NCBI RefSeq assembly: GCF_002395745.1
Contig: NZ_DGUN01000044.1
Location: 30,214-94,213, forward strand
Origin: Fibrobacter sp. UBA4309
Lineage (GTDB): Bacteria > Fibrobacterota > Fibrobacteria > Fibrobacterales > Fibrobacteraceae
Length of the DNA: 64,000 bases
Direction of reading: 5' to 3'
Under the pieces are notes generated by a model that did not search any database, had not been told where the DNA came from, and worked only from the letters and a program-made list of their open reading frames with translations. Position numbers and translations under genes: made by a program. Shown here piece by piece: positions 44,646 through 53,050 of this stretch (position 1 is its first letter; every line of letters starts with the position of its first letter).

Positions 44646-46576
44646 TACGACCCCCACTGGTAATCGCCAGCTTCGTACACCGGGTTTTCGCCGTTGAAGC
44701 CGCGCGGGCGCTTAATCTTGTCGTCGAATACGGTCTTGTTGAAGATGCGGAAGTCACCGCGTTCGTAGCTCTGGAACGAGATATGGCAGAAAATGGGCCC
44801 TGCCGGCATGTACTCGCTGTAGCTCATGGTGCGTTCGCCCGCAGTGTAGAGGTAATTGAAATACTTGCCATTCAGAACAATGTGCAAACCTATATTGCCA
44901 ACAGTGAACCAGCGCCCCTTCGCGAGGATATTCTCGTGATGCGTGTCGTCGTAGTCCATCACCACGAATTCCGCGTCGCCGCTCTTGTCGAGGTGGAAAC
45001 GGTACTTGTGGTTACCTCCACAGCAGCGTCCGTCAAAGAACCAGGTGTAGCCGCTCGCCGCCGCAATGCGCGGGTCGCGCACGCTCGTATCGGGATGCGC
45101 CAGCTGCTCGTCGGTCACGAGGCGCTCGGGTTCCACTGCGGCAATCAGCTGTTCAAGCGTTTTCGGATTGCTTACGGAGGTGAGCGTCACCTTGTTTTTC
45201 GCCTCGCTCATGGAGCGGCGATATAGGCGGTACGGAATGCCGTCGTCGCTGATCATGGTCATTTCGTCTTGGCTGAATATGTAGTAGGCGTATGTCTTGG
45301 TGCTTGTTTTGGTAACGACATTGAAGCTGCGGTTGTTGAGCGTGTACCACTGTCCCGATACGTTCGGGAATCCCGAAACGGCCGCATTGCCATCGTCGGC
45401 AATCACTACGGTGTAGTCGTCACTGATCCAGGCTTCGTCCGCGGCGGTAATCAGGCGGCAGTCGCGGTTCTTGTCGCCCTCGCAGGCGGCTGCAGAAGGA
45501 TTCGCCGCTTCGCAGGGGCTCACCATGCCTGGCGGGAGCTTAGTGGACATTCCGATACGGAATCCCATGTCTGCCGCACCATCACGGCTACGGATAGCCC
45601 TACGGCTCACACGCGCAAATTCTGCCGGTTCCCCATAACTGCCACCACGGCGGGTCTTGTTGCCACTACCGGTAAGCTGTACCGGGTTCACTTTATCGCC
45701 CGAAGTATAGCCCACAAGCCAGTCGTAAACCCATTCCCAGGAATTGCCGCTCATGTCGTAGAGCCCGAGCTTGTTGGGCTTCTTGGTCGCAACGTCGTGC
45801 GCCTTGCCCCCGCTATTCTCGGAATACCAGGCCACGTCATCGACCGTATTGCTACCGGAAAACTTGAAATTGTCCGCAACGCCATCTTTTCCGCCGCGCG
45901 CCGCGAATTCCCATTCGGCATCGGTCAGCAAACGGTACTGGTGTCCTGTCACCTGGCCCAATTTACAGGCAAAATTATTCGCATCGAACCAGCTCACGCC
46001 AATTTTCGGAGCCTTGTCCGATTCCCAGGCGTTTTTCTTGCCGCCCATCACCGCGTTCCACTGCGCGATAGTGACCTCGGTGGGCGCGATATAATACGCA
46101 TCGACCGTCACCTTATGCGATGGCGTCTCGTAAATCTTGTCCTGTTCGGCGCAGTTGTCGCAGCCCCGCGTGTAAGTGCCACCCGGCACATATACCATGT
46201 TGAATACGGCATTATTCACCGTATCCGAAAAATCTGCAGGGGCTACATACTCGAATTCAATCGCGCTTGAAGATGTGACAGAAGACGTTACTGAAGACGA
46301 AATAGAGGATGTTGCGGAAGAAGCATTGGACTGCGCCGCAGAGGACGCGGCGGAAGACGCAACGGAAGTCGCGGCAGACGATGTCGCGGAAGACCCTGTC
46401 AAGGACGAAGAAGTTCCATAGGCACCGTCCGACGAATCTGTTTCAACGCGCTCACTTGATGAACCTGTTTCGAACAGTTCACCTGAAGACACGTCGGCGA
46501 CTTTAGAATCCTCCGAACAACTCCAAACCAACCCAGCGGTCAACACCGCTAAAACACCCGAGGAAGGCTTATACAT
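44645..46576 (-). CDS. FGE/SUMF1-domain lipoprotein with C-terminal extension
   Basis: 643 residues from the ATG at 46576, chosen because GGAGG stands 6 nt upstream and the signal peptide then fits (lipobox VWSC, Cys20). A Ser/Ala/Thr low-complexity tract runs from about 35 to 105. The formylglycine-generating-enzyme-like domain is at about 115-350: MVYVPGGTYTRG, PTEVTIAQWNAVMG, YRLLTDAEWEFAARGG, MSGNSWEWVYDW, RRGGSYGE and GFRIGM. A further ~290-residue C-terminal region of unknown type contains paired Cys residues (CCGGNHKYRF). Many members of this superfamily are non-enzymatic, and no sulfatase is adjacent. It is coupled to the phosphatase gene. Confidence 0.85.
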   Translation of the reverse strand: MYKPSSGVLAVLTAGLVWSCSEDSKVADVSSGELFETGSSSERVETDSSDGAYGTSSSLTGSSATSSAATSVASSAASSAAQSNASSATSSISSSVTSSVTSSSAIEFEYVAPADFSDTVNNAVFNMVYVPGGTYTRGCDNCAEQDKIYETPSHKVTVDAYYIAPTEVTIAQWNAVMGGKKNAWESDKAPKIGVSWFDANNFACKLGQVTGHQYRLLTDAEWEFAARGGKDGVADNFKFSGSNTVDDVAWYSENSGGKAHDVATKKPNKLGLYDMSGNSWEWVYDWLVGYTSGDKVNPVQLTGSGNKTRRGGSYGEPAEFARVSRRAIRSRDGAADMGFRIGMSTKLPPGMVSPCEAANPSAAACEGDKNRDCRLITAADEAWISDDYTVVIADDGNAAVSGFPNVSGQWYTLNNRSFNVVTKTSTKTYAYYIFSQDEMTMISDDGIPYRLYRRSMSEAKNKVTLTSVSNPKTLEQLIAAVEPERLVTDEQLAHPDTSVRDPRIAAASGYTWFFDGRCCGGNHKYRFHLDKSGDAEFVVMDYDDTHHENILAKGRWFTVGNIGLHIVLNGKYFNYLYTAGERTMSYSEYMPAGPIFCHISFQSYERGDFRIFNKTVFDDKIKRPRGFNGENPVYEAGDYQWGS

Positions 46577-46611
46577 AGGCACCTCCGGTGAACAAAACCA
46601 TAACCCATTTA

Positions 46612-46647
46612 AATATACGTTCAACCCATTGGGTCAAAACGTATATT
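46612..46647. repeat. 36-bp near-palindrome upstream of the FGE lipoprotein gene
   Basis: Outer arms AATATACGTT/AACGTATATT are perfect. Inner ACCCA/TGGGT arms flank the centre, and a small bulge separates the two sets. It lies 36 nt before the FGE ATG and 32 nt past the GH26 stop. Either a regulator site or part of a transcription end. Confidence 0.5.
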
Positions 46648-46656
46648 TTCTTTTAC

Positions 46657-46676
46657 TGTGGACAAATATGTCCACA
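46657..46676. promoter_or_regulatory. Inverted repeat operator candidate, copy 1
   Basis: TGTGGACA-AATA-TGTCCACA, a perfect 8-bp inverted repeat 81 nt upstream of the FGE start. A near copy is at 48395-48416. No T-tract follows on either transcript side that would make it a simple terminator of the GH26 gene. Confidence 0.55.
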
Positions 46677-46678
46677 CG

Positions 46679-48328
46679 CTATTTTTTCACGAACATCTTG
46701 TTCACCGTGCGTCCCTGCACCTTCTGGCGCACGATATAGAGTCCTTGCGGCAAGCCCTGCGTAGAAAGCCCCATAAAATGCCCCTTCATGTCATAGACGC
46801 CCACAGTGACCGCATTTCCGTGCAGGCGAAGCGTCTCGACAAGCCATGTAGTACCCGTATCGCCCGACGGACTGTACTTGTCCCAACCGGGCATGTCGTC
46901 GATGGTGATGACGCGCGCATCTTCCATGTTGCTCTTCCACACGCTGTTTGCGGTCTGACCCGGCCACTTGCCGCCCCACGTGCTGTACCAGGGCATCCAC
47001 CAGCTCCATACGGCCTCGTCGGTATGCATGTTGTTTACGTCGGGAATGGGGCCGTTTTCGGTAAGCGCCACGATCTTCTTGGCGCCCGTCGCCGTCTTGT
47101 ACTTTTCGAAGGAGCCCGAATTGCTGGAATGGTCGTTGTCGTTGTTGTAGATGTCGATCGAAATCACGTCGTAGTATTCTGCACCCGGATCCCAGTCGGT
47201 CACGACCTTGCTTTCGGGATTGTACACCCAGACCAAGTTCCTCACGCCCTTCTCCTTGACCATGCGGTCAAAGACCAGGCGGTAAAGCGCCGCGAATTCT
47301 TTGCCCGAATTGATGCTCCACCAGAACCAGAGGCCACCGGCTTCGTGCAGGGGGCGGAAAATGGCCGCAACACCCGCTTCTTGCAGTTCTAGGAAGTATT
47401 CGGCGATATGGTCGATATCGGCAATGATTCCCTTGTAGGCGGCACTCTGCATATCCCATTCGGTAGTACCGCTCTTGAACGCGGTCTTGAAATCGAAATC
47501 GGTGTATTCGTTGGTGCCCGCAGCAGACTGGATATAGAAGGCGTCCTTTTGGTCCAGCGGGTCTTTCCAGTGCCACGAGAATGCGGGTATGCCGCCCTGT
47601 TTCCACAAGTCCTTTGCAAGCGAAATTCCCTTCTCCGTGTATTCCGTGTACCAGGATTCGCTGGCCTTCGGGCCTGTCGCGAACAAGAAATCGACGCCCA
47701 CGAGTGCCGGGTACTTGCCGCCACGCGTGTAGATGTCCTTCACGTCGTCGTGGGTCTTGAAATCGGCATCCTTCGTGTAATTGGTCATATCGCCAGTCAT
47801 GATACCGCTAATCGTCTTCTTGCCGAAGTTCTCGGCGAGGAAACTGTAGAGCTTGACCGCGCTTTCGGTCGCGTTCGGCGTAACGGGCTTTGCGCTCAGC
47901 GTGAAAGCCGCAGACTGGTAGGGGGAAACGTCGATATAGTCGACGCTGATCCAGCCCCAGTATTTTTCGAGGGTGATACTGTTCGCACCCGCCTTGAGCG
48001 TAACGACGGTCGAGACGTCACCCCATCCATCCGTGACGTTGAAATCGACCGTCGCGGCAGTCGTGCCGTTAACCTTGACGTAGTTCGACTTGAAATCGCC
48101 CGCCTTGTAATGGATGGTCACCTGGTACTTGCCCGCCGTTTCGGCAATGACATTTTCGAAGGCGATGTTGCCCTCCCTCATGTCGGCATAGCCCGTACCC
48201 GAGACACCCGAACCGTTGACAATTTGGGCACCATCGGTAAGCGTTGCGGACTCGGCTTCGTACTTGGCGGCAAACGTCACCGAGGCAAGTGCAAGTCCGA
48301 AAAAAGCGATTCTCTTTGCGATATTCAT
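46679..48328 (-). CDS. Secreted GH26 beta-mannanase with N-terminal CBM35-like module
   Basis: 549 residues from the ATG at 48328 (AGGAG 6 nt upstream). The signal peptide ends at FAAK. A CBM35-like domain (about 20-140) begins YEAESATL and ends WISVDYIDV. The GH26 barrel (about 155-470) has acid/base Glu329 in FRPLHEAGG-WFWW and nucleophile Glu424 in ALTENG. A ~55-residue C-terminal module (VGVYDMKGHFMGL ... GLYIVRQKVQGRTVNKMFVKK) resembles a type IX-style sorting domain. Both catalytic Glu are present, so beta-1,4-mannan hydrolysis is likely. Confidence 0.92.
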   Translation of the reverse strand: MNIAKRIAFFGLALASVTFAAKYEAESATLTDGAQIVNGSGVSGTGYADMREGNIAFENVIAETAGKYQVTIHYKAGDFKSNYVKVNGTTAATVDFNVTDGWGDVSTVVTLKAGANSITLEKYWGWISVDYIDVSPYQSAAFTLSAKPVTPNATESAVKLYSFLAENFGKKTISGIMTGDMTNYTKDADFKTHDDVKDIYTRGGKYPALVGVDFLFATGPKASESWYTEYTEKGISLAKDLWKQGGIPAFSWHWKDPLDQKDAFYIQSAAGTNEYTDFDFKTAFKSGTTEWDMQSAAYKGIIADIDHIAEYFLELQEAGVAAIFRPLHEAGGLWFWWSINSGKEFAALYRLVFDRMVKEKGVRNLVWVYNPESKVVTDWDPGAEYYDVISIDIYNNDNDHSSNSGSFEKYKTATGAKKIVALTENGPIPDVNNMHTDEAVWSWWMPWYSTWGGKWPGQTANSVWKSNMEDARVITIDDMPGWDKYSPSGDTGTTWLVETLRLHGNAVTVGVYDMKGHFMGLSTQGLPQGLYIVRQKVQGRTVNKMFVKK

Positions 48329-48394
48329 TGTATCTCCTGATTTTCCATGAATATACCCATTTTTTGGGGAAAAGGCGTAAAAACCACCATCAGG

Positions 48395-48416
48395 TGTGGA
48401 CAAAAATGTCAACACA
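48395..48416. promoter_or_regulatory. Inverted repeat operator candidate, copy 2
   Basis: TGTGGACA-AAAA-TGTCAACACA, matching copy 1 at 46657 with one arm mismatch. It lies 66 nt before the GH26 start (minus) and 81 nt before the TIGR02147 regulator start (plus), so it could control both divergent genes. Confidence 0.55.
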
Positions 48417-48497
48417 ACCGCAAAAATTCGGGCACACGGCAGGCCAAATCGATGTTTATTTATAAAAAGAAATGTATTTTTAAATGCAGGTTTGCCC

Positions 48498-49343
48498 ATG
48501 TTTGCAAGGAACAAGATTAACATCTACGACTACTCCGACTACCGTAAGTTCCTGTCGGATTTTTACGAACTGGAGAAGTCGCTCGATCCGACTTTCAGTT
48601 ACCGCGTGTTCGCCGCGGCGGTCGACATGGACGCAAGCCTCCTCCTGAAAATCTTGCAGGGCAAGCGCCACGTTTCCTCAAAGAACATCGGGACCTTCGT
48701 ACAGTTCTTCCGCTACAAGGAAGGCAAGGCGGAATATTTCCGCGAGATGGTCGCCTACGCGAAAGCGAAAAATGACGAAGAAGTCCGTAAGCATTTCGAA
48801 GCGCTCCAGAAGATGCGTCCGTCGAGTTGCCGAGAACTGGACGAGGCTCGATACCGCTATTTCCAGCAATGGTTCTACCCGATGATCCGCTCCGCGCTGG
48901 ACGTATTCGACTACCACAGCCCGGAACACGCCGCCGCTCTCGGGGAGAGCTGCATTCCGAAGCTCACCGCAAACCAGGTGGAAAACGCAGTGGAAGCGTT
49001 GTTGCAGCTGGGGCTTGCACACCAGAGAAAAGACGGCCGAATTGTCCCGACAGATGCACACCTGAAGACACAGGAGCACTGGCTGAGCGCTTCCATCAGC
49101 GATTACCAGAAGAGCATCGCCGATTTGGCGCACCGCTCGATTGCCGAGACCCCGAAGGAGGAGCGCGACATCAGCACGCTCACCATGGCGCTCGACTCCT
49201 CGCAGGTCCAGAAAATCCGCGACATCCTCGCAGACGCGCGCAGGTCCATCGTAAAAGTGGCAAATTCGATGCCCTCCCAGATTTGCGACAGCGTTTATCA
49301 ACTAAATTTCCAATTGTTCCCGATGATGAAGAAAAGGGATTGA
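48498..49343 (+). CDS. TIGR02147-family putative transcriptional regulator
   Basis: 281 residues, cytoplasmic. The N-terminal ~75 residues look like a helix-turn-helix (DYSDYRKFLSDFYELEK ... FSYRVFAAAVDMDASLLLKILQGKRHVSSKNI). They are followed by the family signature YFQQWFYPMIRSAL near 115 and a helical C-terminus ending FQLFPMMKK. TIGR02147 (DUF4423-like) is a paralogous family prominent in Fibrobacter with no proven function. The start at 48498 gives the family N-terminus; GCAGG lies about 8 nt upstream. Its TGA shares its last base with the ATG of the next lipoprotein gene. Confidence 0.85.
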   Translation: MFARNKINIYDYSDYRKFLSDFYELEKSLDPTFSYRVFAAAVDMDASLLLKILQGKRHVSSKNIGTFVQFFRYKEGKAEYFREMVAYAKAKNDEEVRKHFEALQKMRPSSCRELDEARYRYFQQWFYPMIRSALDVFDYHSPEHAAALGESCIPKLTANQVENAVEALLQLGLAHQRKDGRIVPTDAHLKTQEHWLSASISDYQKSIADLAHRSIAETPKEERDISTLTMALDSSQVQKIRDILADARRSIVKVANSMPSQICDSVYQLNFQLFPMMKKRD

Positions 49344-50497
49344 TGATGGTTCGTATTTTCGCATTGATGTTTTTCGCCGCCTTTTTCTGGGCATGTTCCG
49401 AATCGCATTCGGACAGTGCCGGAGCCACGAGCGAAACCACGAACGGGATCGCGTTTACCGTAGTGGACGCTTCCCGCACGCCGGTACCCCGTGCGCGCCT
49501 CACGCTGTATGCCAAGGGCTCGCTTGCCGTATTGGGCAGCGCAGAAGCCGACACCGCAGGCATCGCCCAATTCGCGATTTCCGCCGACACCCTCGCCAAC
49601 GATGTATTCGTCGAAGGCATCGCGGGCGAAGATTCCTCGCTGATGACCTGGACACCGCTTGACACCGCACAGACAGAAATCCCGCTCTACGCTTCGGCAA
49701 GCCTCACGGTGCGCACGGGCGCTGCGGAAGCCGACTACGCCGCACTCTTTGACGCACTCGCACTCGACTCCACGCCCTACGCGGCTCTCCGCAGCGGGGG
49801 CGAATACACGTTCGCCCATGTACCGGCAGGTATGTTCAACGTTGTCGCAGGCGATTCGTTTATTGCGACCGTCACGCTCGACACAGGCTCCACCGCAGAC
49901 ACGCTGTTCCGCATTCCCGACATCACGCAGGAATTCGCATTCGAGGACTTTGACGATGGAGACAGCTTGAACAACCTAGCAAAAGTCCATCCGAATTTCG
50001 GTTGGTATTTTGCCGCTGTCGGCAAAGCGAAATTCATCATCCCGGATTCCGTTTCCGGTTTCGGCGGTACGCTTGAAGACGCAACAGACAAGGACGGCAA
50101 GCAGGGAAAATTCATCTCGCTCAAGTTCGACCTTTCCGATACGGGCTACGTCATGCTCGGTACGCACCTCGGGCATGACACGGCACATTACGACTTGTCG
50201 CGCCTCACCGCCATTCGAATGAAGGTCCGCGGCGACGGAAAATTCTTCGTAGCGCTGGAGCATTACAAGGAAATCGGCGACAACACGTTCCGCAAGGCCC
50301 TATGGAAAACCGAAGCCAGCGAAAACTGGCGCGAAATTGTATTCCGTCCCGGCGAGGAAACCCTGCGGGATGAAAGTTACCAGGTTCACTTCAGCGATAT
50401 CGCAACCGAGATAGGATTCTTCTCCATCTTCATCAGGAGCGGAACCTACCTGCAAATCGACGATATCGTATTTGAAGGAATCGACGCAATTCCCTAG
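49343..50497 (+). CDS. Lipoprotein partner of TIGR02147 regulator, carbohydrate-binding-like C-terminus
   Basis: 384 residues. The lipobox is FWAC (Cys18), then SESH. The first ~75 mature residues form a carboxypeptidase-regulatory-like fold (GIAFTVVDASRTPVPRARLTLYAKG). A second beta segment has GGEYTFAHVPAGMFNVV. The C-terminal ~190 residues (from FEDFDDGDSLNNLAKVHPNFGWYF to YLQIDDIVFEG) resemble a CBM11/CIA30-like galactose-binding fold. Start overlaps the regulator stop (TGATG). The layout matches the lipoprotein at 53051-54553. Predicted role: surface sugar binding; not proven. Confidence 0.78.
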   Translation: MMVRIFALMFFAAFFWACSESHSDSAGATSETTNGIAFTVVDASRTPVPRARLTLYAKGSLAVLGSAEADTAGIAQFAISADTLANDVFVEGIAGEDSSLMTWTPLDTAQTEIPLYASASLTVRTGAAEADYAALFDALALDSTPYAALRSGGEYTFAHVPAGMFNVVAGDSFIATVTLDTGSTADTLFRIPDITQEFAFEDFDDGDSLNNLAKVHPNFGWYFAAVGKAKFIIPDSVSGFGGTLEDATDKDGKQGKFISLKFDLSDTGYVMLGTHLGHDTAHYDLSRLTAIRMKVRGDGKFFVALEHYKEIGDNTFRKALWKTEASENWREIVFRPGEETLRDESYQVHFSDIATEIGFFSIFIRSGTYLQIDDIVFEGIDAIP

Positions 50498-50502
50498 AAA
50501 GA

Positions 50503-51717
50503 TTACTTCGCGGCGGCCTTCGGGGCTGCGGCAAAAGCCTTGCCGAGCTTTTCGAGGGCTTCGTCCACTTCAGCAGCCGACACATTCAGCGGTGGCAACA
50601 TACGCAGCACGTTGCCCTTGGCGCTAAGCACCATAAGCTTTTCGGCCCTAGCGGCGGCGATGATGTTACCCACCGGCATGGATTCGTCAAGCGCGACACC
50701 GAGAATCAGGCCTTCGCCGCGGATTTCCTTGGCGAAGTCATACTTCTCGACGAGAGCCTTGAGGCCCGCCTTGATCTGGGCAGAACGTTCGGCCACGTTC
50801 TTGAGGAGTCCTGGAATCTGCTTCACGACAGCAAGACCTGCGGCGCATGCAATCGGGTTACCGCCGAATGTGGTACCGTGGTCACCGGCCTTGAGCTGGT
50901 CGGCAATCTTCTGACGCAGGAGAACCGCACCGAGCGGAAGACCGCCACCGATGCCCTTCGCCAAAGAAACGAGGTCCGGATTCAGGCCGTACTTTTCGAA
51001 ACCGCAGAAGGTTCCGAGCCTGCCCACGCCCGCCTGCACTTCGTCGACGATGACGAGGCAGCCGAATTCCTTCTGCAGGCTATTGATGGTTTCGACCATC
51101 TCCTTCGAAAGCGTCATCACGCCGCCTTCGGCCGCGAGGCTTTCGAGCATGATGGCACAAGTGTCCTTGTTGACTTCGGCCTTCAAGGCAGCGCAGTCAT
51201 TCCAAGTCACATGCACGAAGTCGCCCGGCATGGAGCCGAAGCCTTCCCTGATAGCCGGCTGGCCTGTCGCAGAAAGCGCGGCGTATGTCCTGCCGTGGAA
51301 GCTGTTCACGAAGGTAATGATTTTCTGCCGGTTCTTTTCGCCCTTCCGGTCGAAGTACTTACGTGCAAACTTGATGCAGCCTTCGTTGGCTTCGGTACCC
51401 GAGTTGCAGAAGAAGGCCTTGTCGAACTTGGTGATTTCCAACAGGGCCTTGCCCAGTTCGATCTGCGGGTAGTTCGGGTAGAGGTTGCTGATGTGGTTGA
51501 AGTGGTTCATCTGTTCCACCACAGCATCCTTGATGGCCTGGTTCTGGTGACCGAGCGCGTTCACGGCGATACCCGCCACGAAGTCCAGGTACTTGTTGCC
51601 CTGGTCGTCATAGAGGTAAGAGCCTTCGCCCTTCACGAAGTTGATGTCTGCCTTGCCGTAGAGCGGCGCGATAATTTGTTTGTCCTGTTCGAACAGGTTA
51701 GCGCAAGATTGTGCCAT
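50503..51717 (-). CDS. argD: Acetylornithine aminotransferase ArgD
   Basis: PLP-dependent class III aminotransferase of arginine biosynthesis, 404 residues. Features are GSYLYDDQGNKYLDF, the NSGTEANEGCIKFAR cofactor-binding motif, VDEVQAGVGRLG, and the PLP lysine in SLAKGIGGGLPLGA. It starts inside the last 20 nt of argB in another frame, so the two are coupled. The converging lipoprotein gene ends 5 nt away. Confidence 0.94.
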   Translation of the reverse strand: MAQSCANLFEQDKQIIAPLYGKADINFVKGEGSYLYDDQGNKYLDFVAGIAVNALGHQNQAIKDAVVEQMNHFNHISNLYPNYPQIELGKALLEITKFDKAFFCNSGTEANEGCIKFARKYFDRKGEKNRQKIITFVNSFHGRTYAALSATGQPAIREGFGSMPGDFVHVTWNDCAALKAEVNKDTCAIMLESLAAEGGVMTLSKEMVETINSLQKEFGCLVIVDEVQAGVGRLGTFCGFEKYGLNPDLVSLAKGIGGGLPLGAVLLRQKIADQLKAGDHGTTFGGNPIACAAGLAVVKQIPGLLKNVAERSAQIKAGLKALVEKYDFAKEIRGEGLILGVALDESMPVGNIIAAARAEKLMVLSAKGNVLRMLPPLNVSAAEVDEALEKLGKAFAAAPKAAAK

Positions 51718-52489
51718 AGTTTAAATCTCCATTAATTTGTTTACCAAAGTGTTCCGCGTCCTTCCAACCCACGATGTGGATACTCTTGAGTCCTCGTCGG
51801 ATCGACTTGAAACTCTCGCGGACTTTGGGAATCATACCGCCGGAGATGACGCCAGCCTCGATCAGCTTTTCGGCGTCCGCCTCACTCAGTTCGGGAATCA
51901 CGTTCTTGTTTTCGTCCATCACGCCCGGCACGTCGCTCACCAACACGAACTGGTCGGCTTCGAGCGCCACAGCCAGTTCAGAAGCGGCGGTGTCGGCGTT
52001 CACGTTCCAGCTCACACCGTTACCGTTAGCGTCGGGACCAATCGAAATCGGGCTCACTACGGGAACAAACCCCGCACCCCAGAGCGCGGTCACAATGCCC
52101 GGGTTCACCTTCTTGATTTCGCCCACCAGGCCAAGGTCCACCTTGCCCTGCTTCTTTTCGACCTGGAACAGGTTCGCGTCTACGCCCGAAATACCGACGG
52201 CGCCACAGCCGTTGTTCAGGAGCATGCGCACAAGCTTCTTGTTCACGTGGCCAGAGAGGGTCATCTCGACCATCTTCATAATGCCGGGAGTCGTCACTCG
52301 CAGGCCATCAATGAATGTCGGTTGTTCCTTGAGCAAGGCGATATTCTCGTTAATATCCTTGCCACCGCCGTGAACCACGGCCACCTGACAGCCACTACCG
52401 GGAAGTGTAGAGACTGCCGACACAAAATCAGCGAGCTTGGCTTCGTCGATTGCCAGGCTGCCACCAATTTTTACAACCACTTTTTTCAT
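51698..52489 (-). CDS. argB: Acetylglutamate kinase ArgB
   Basis: Amino-acid kinase phosphorylating N-acetyl-L-glutamate, 263 residues. Family motifs are VVVKIGGSLA at the start, VVHGGGKDIN (substrate/ATP loop), GVDANLFQVEK, and SPISIGPDANGNGVSWNVNADTAASELA with FVLVSDVPGVMDEN. The length is normal. First gene of argB-argD. Confidence 0.95.
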   Translation of the reverse strand: MKKVVVKIGGSLAIDEAKLADFVSAVSTLPGSGCQVAVVHGGGKDINENIALLKEQPTFIDGLRVTTPGIMKMVEMTLSGHVNKKLVRMLLNNGCGAVGISGVDANLFQVEKKQGKVDLGLVGEIKKVNPGIVTALWGAGFVPVVSPISIGPDANGNGVSWNVNADTAASELAVALEADQFVLVSDVPGVMDENKNVIPELSEADAEKLIEAGVISGGMIPKVRESFKSIRRGLKSIHIVGWKDAEHFGKQINGDLNYGTILR

Positions 52490-52575
52490 CTTTTGCGATG
52501 TCCTCTCGGGGGGTTATCGTGTGACGTTAAATTTACGCCCACAAATTTAGAAAAACTACTTTCGCAGGCAATGTT

Positions 52576-52590
52576 TTTATTATATTATAG
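52576..52590 (+). promoter_or_regulatory. AT-rich -10-like region of the ferredoxin gene
   Basis: TTTATTATATTATAG lies about 33-47 nt before the ATG at 52623, which has its own AGAGGT Shine-Dalgarno. Confidence 0.35.
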
Positions 52591-52622
52591 CCATAATTCA
52601 ACCATACAAAAGAGGTAATTAT

Positions 52623-52820
52623 ATGGCAATCACGAAAGTTTGGCTGGACGAATCCAGCGATGAATGCGTTTCTTGCGGCGCCTGCGAAGCTACTTGCGAC
52701 GCAGTGTTCTCCGTTCCGGAAAAGATGCAGGTGAAGGAAGGCGTTGATTTCTCCGCTTACGAAAGCGAAATCAAGGACGCTGCTGACTCCTGCCCGGCCG
52801 GCGTTATCAAGTACGAGTAA
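52623..52820 (+). CDS. Single-cluster [4Fe-4S] ferredoxin
   Basis: 65 residues, acidic. Cys15, Cys18 and Cys21 (CVSCGAC) with Cys57 in SCPAGVI form the usual CxxCxxC...CP ligand set for one cluster; Cys25 is extra. It resembles small ferredoxins of anaerobes (Desulfovibrio/Thermotoga type) that serve as general low-potential electron carriers. AGAGGT stands 7 nt upstream. The stop codon is the first three bases of a 68-bp structured repeat. Confidence 0.92.
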   Translation: MAITKVWLDESSDECVSCGACEATCDAVFSVPEKMQVKEGVDFSAYESEIKDAADSCPAGVIKYE

Positions 52821-52885
52821 TGCGTAAGGCGAGAGTCGCAGAAAAATGCTTGCATTTTTCTATGACCGAGCCGAAGCATAGACGC
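52818..52885 (+). repeat. 68-bp structured repeat, unit A
   Basis: Begins at the ferredoxin TAA. Left flank TAATGCGTAAGGCGAGAGTCGC, a 22-bp palindrome at 52840-52861 (AGAAAAATGC arms), right flank ATGACCGAGCCGAAGCATAGACGC. Unit B has the same flanks with a different palindrome. Confidence 0.85.
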
Positions 52886-52907
52886 CGTAGTGAAACGTAG
52901 GCGTCCG

Positions 52908-52975
52908 TAATGCACAAGGCGAGTGTCGCAAGAACGAACTCGTTCGTTCTTATGACCGAGCCGAAGCATAGACGC
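52908..52975 (+). repeat. 68-bp structured repeat, unit B
   Basis: Same length as unit A, 90 bp downstream. The left flank differs by three substitutions and the right flank is identical. The 22-bp palindrome at 52930-52951 has AAGAACGAAC arms, wholly different from unit A. A GACGCC/GGCGTC stem (52881-52905) lies between the units. Confidence 0.85.
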
Positions 52976-52992
52976 TACCCAATAACAATTAA

Positions 52993-53020
52993 GCCCCGTC
53001 ATTGACGGGGCCATTTCTTT
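52993..53020 (+). terminator. Intrinsic terminator after the ferredoxin/repeat region
   Basis: GCCCCGTC-ATT-GACGGGGC (8-bp GC-rich stem, 52993-53011) followed by CATTTCTTTTT. It can end transcripts that read through both repeat units. Confidence 0.75.
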
Positions 53021-53050
53021 TTCCAAGCTCTAGGTTCAGCCAACTAAGCT

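Noticed and set aside
46657..46676. Reading the TGTGGACA dyad as the GH26 terminator
   Set aside because: No T-tract follows on the minus-strand transcript, and a near copy lies in a divergent promoter region, so an operator is the better explanation.
52818..52975. CRISPR array from the repeated units after the ferredoxin gene
   Set aside because: Only two units, the variable part is palindromic and lies inside the repeat, and no cas genes are present.
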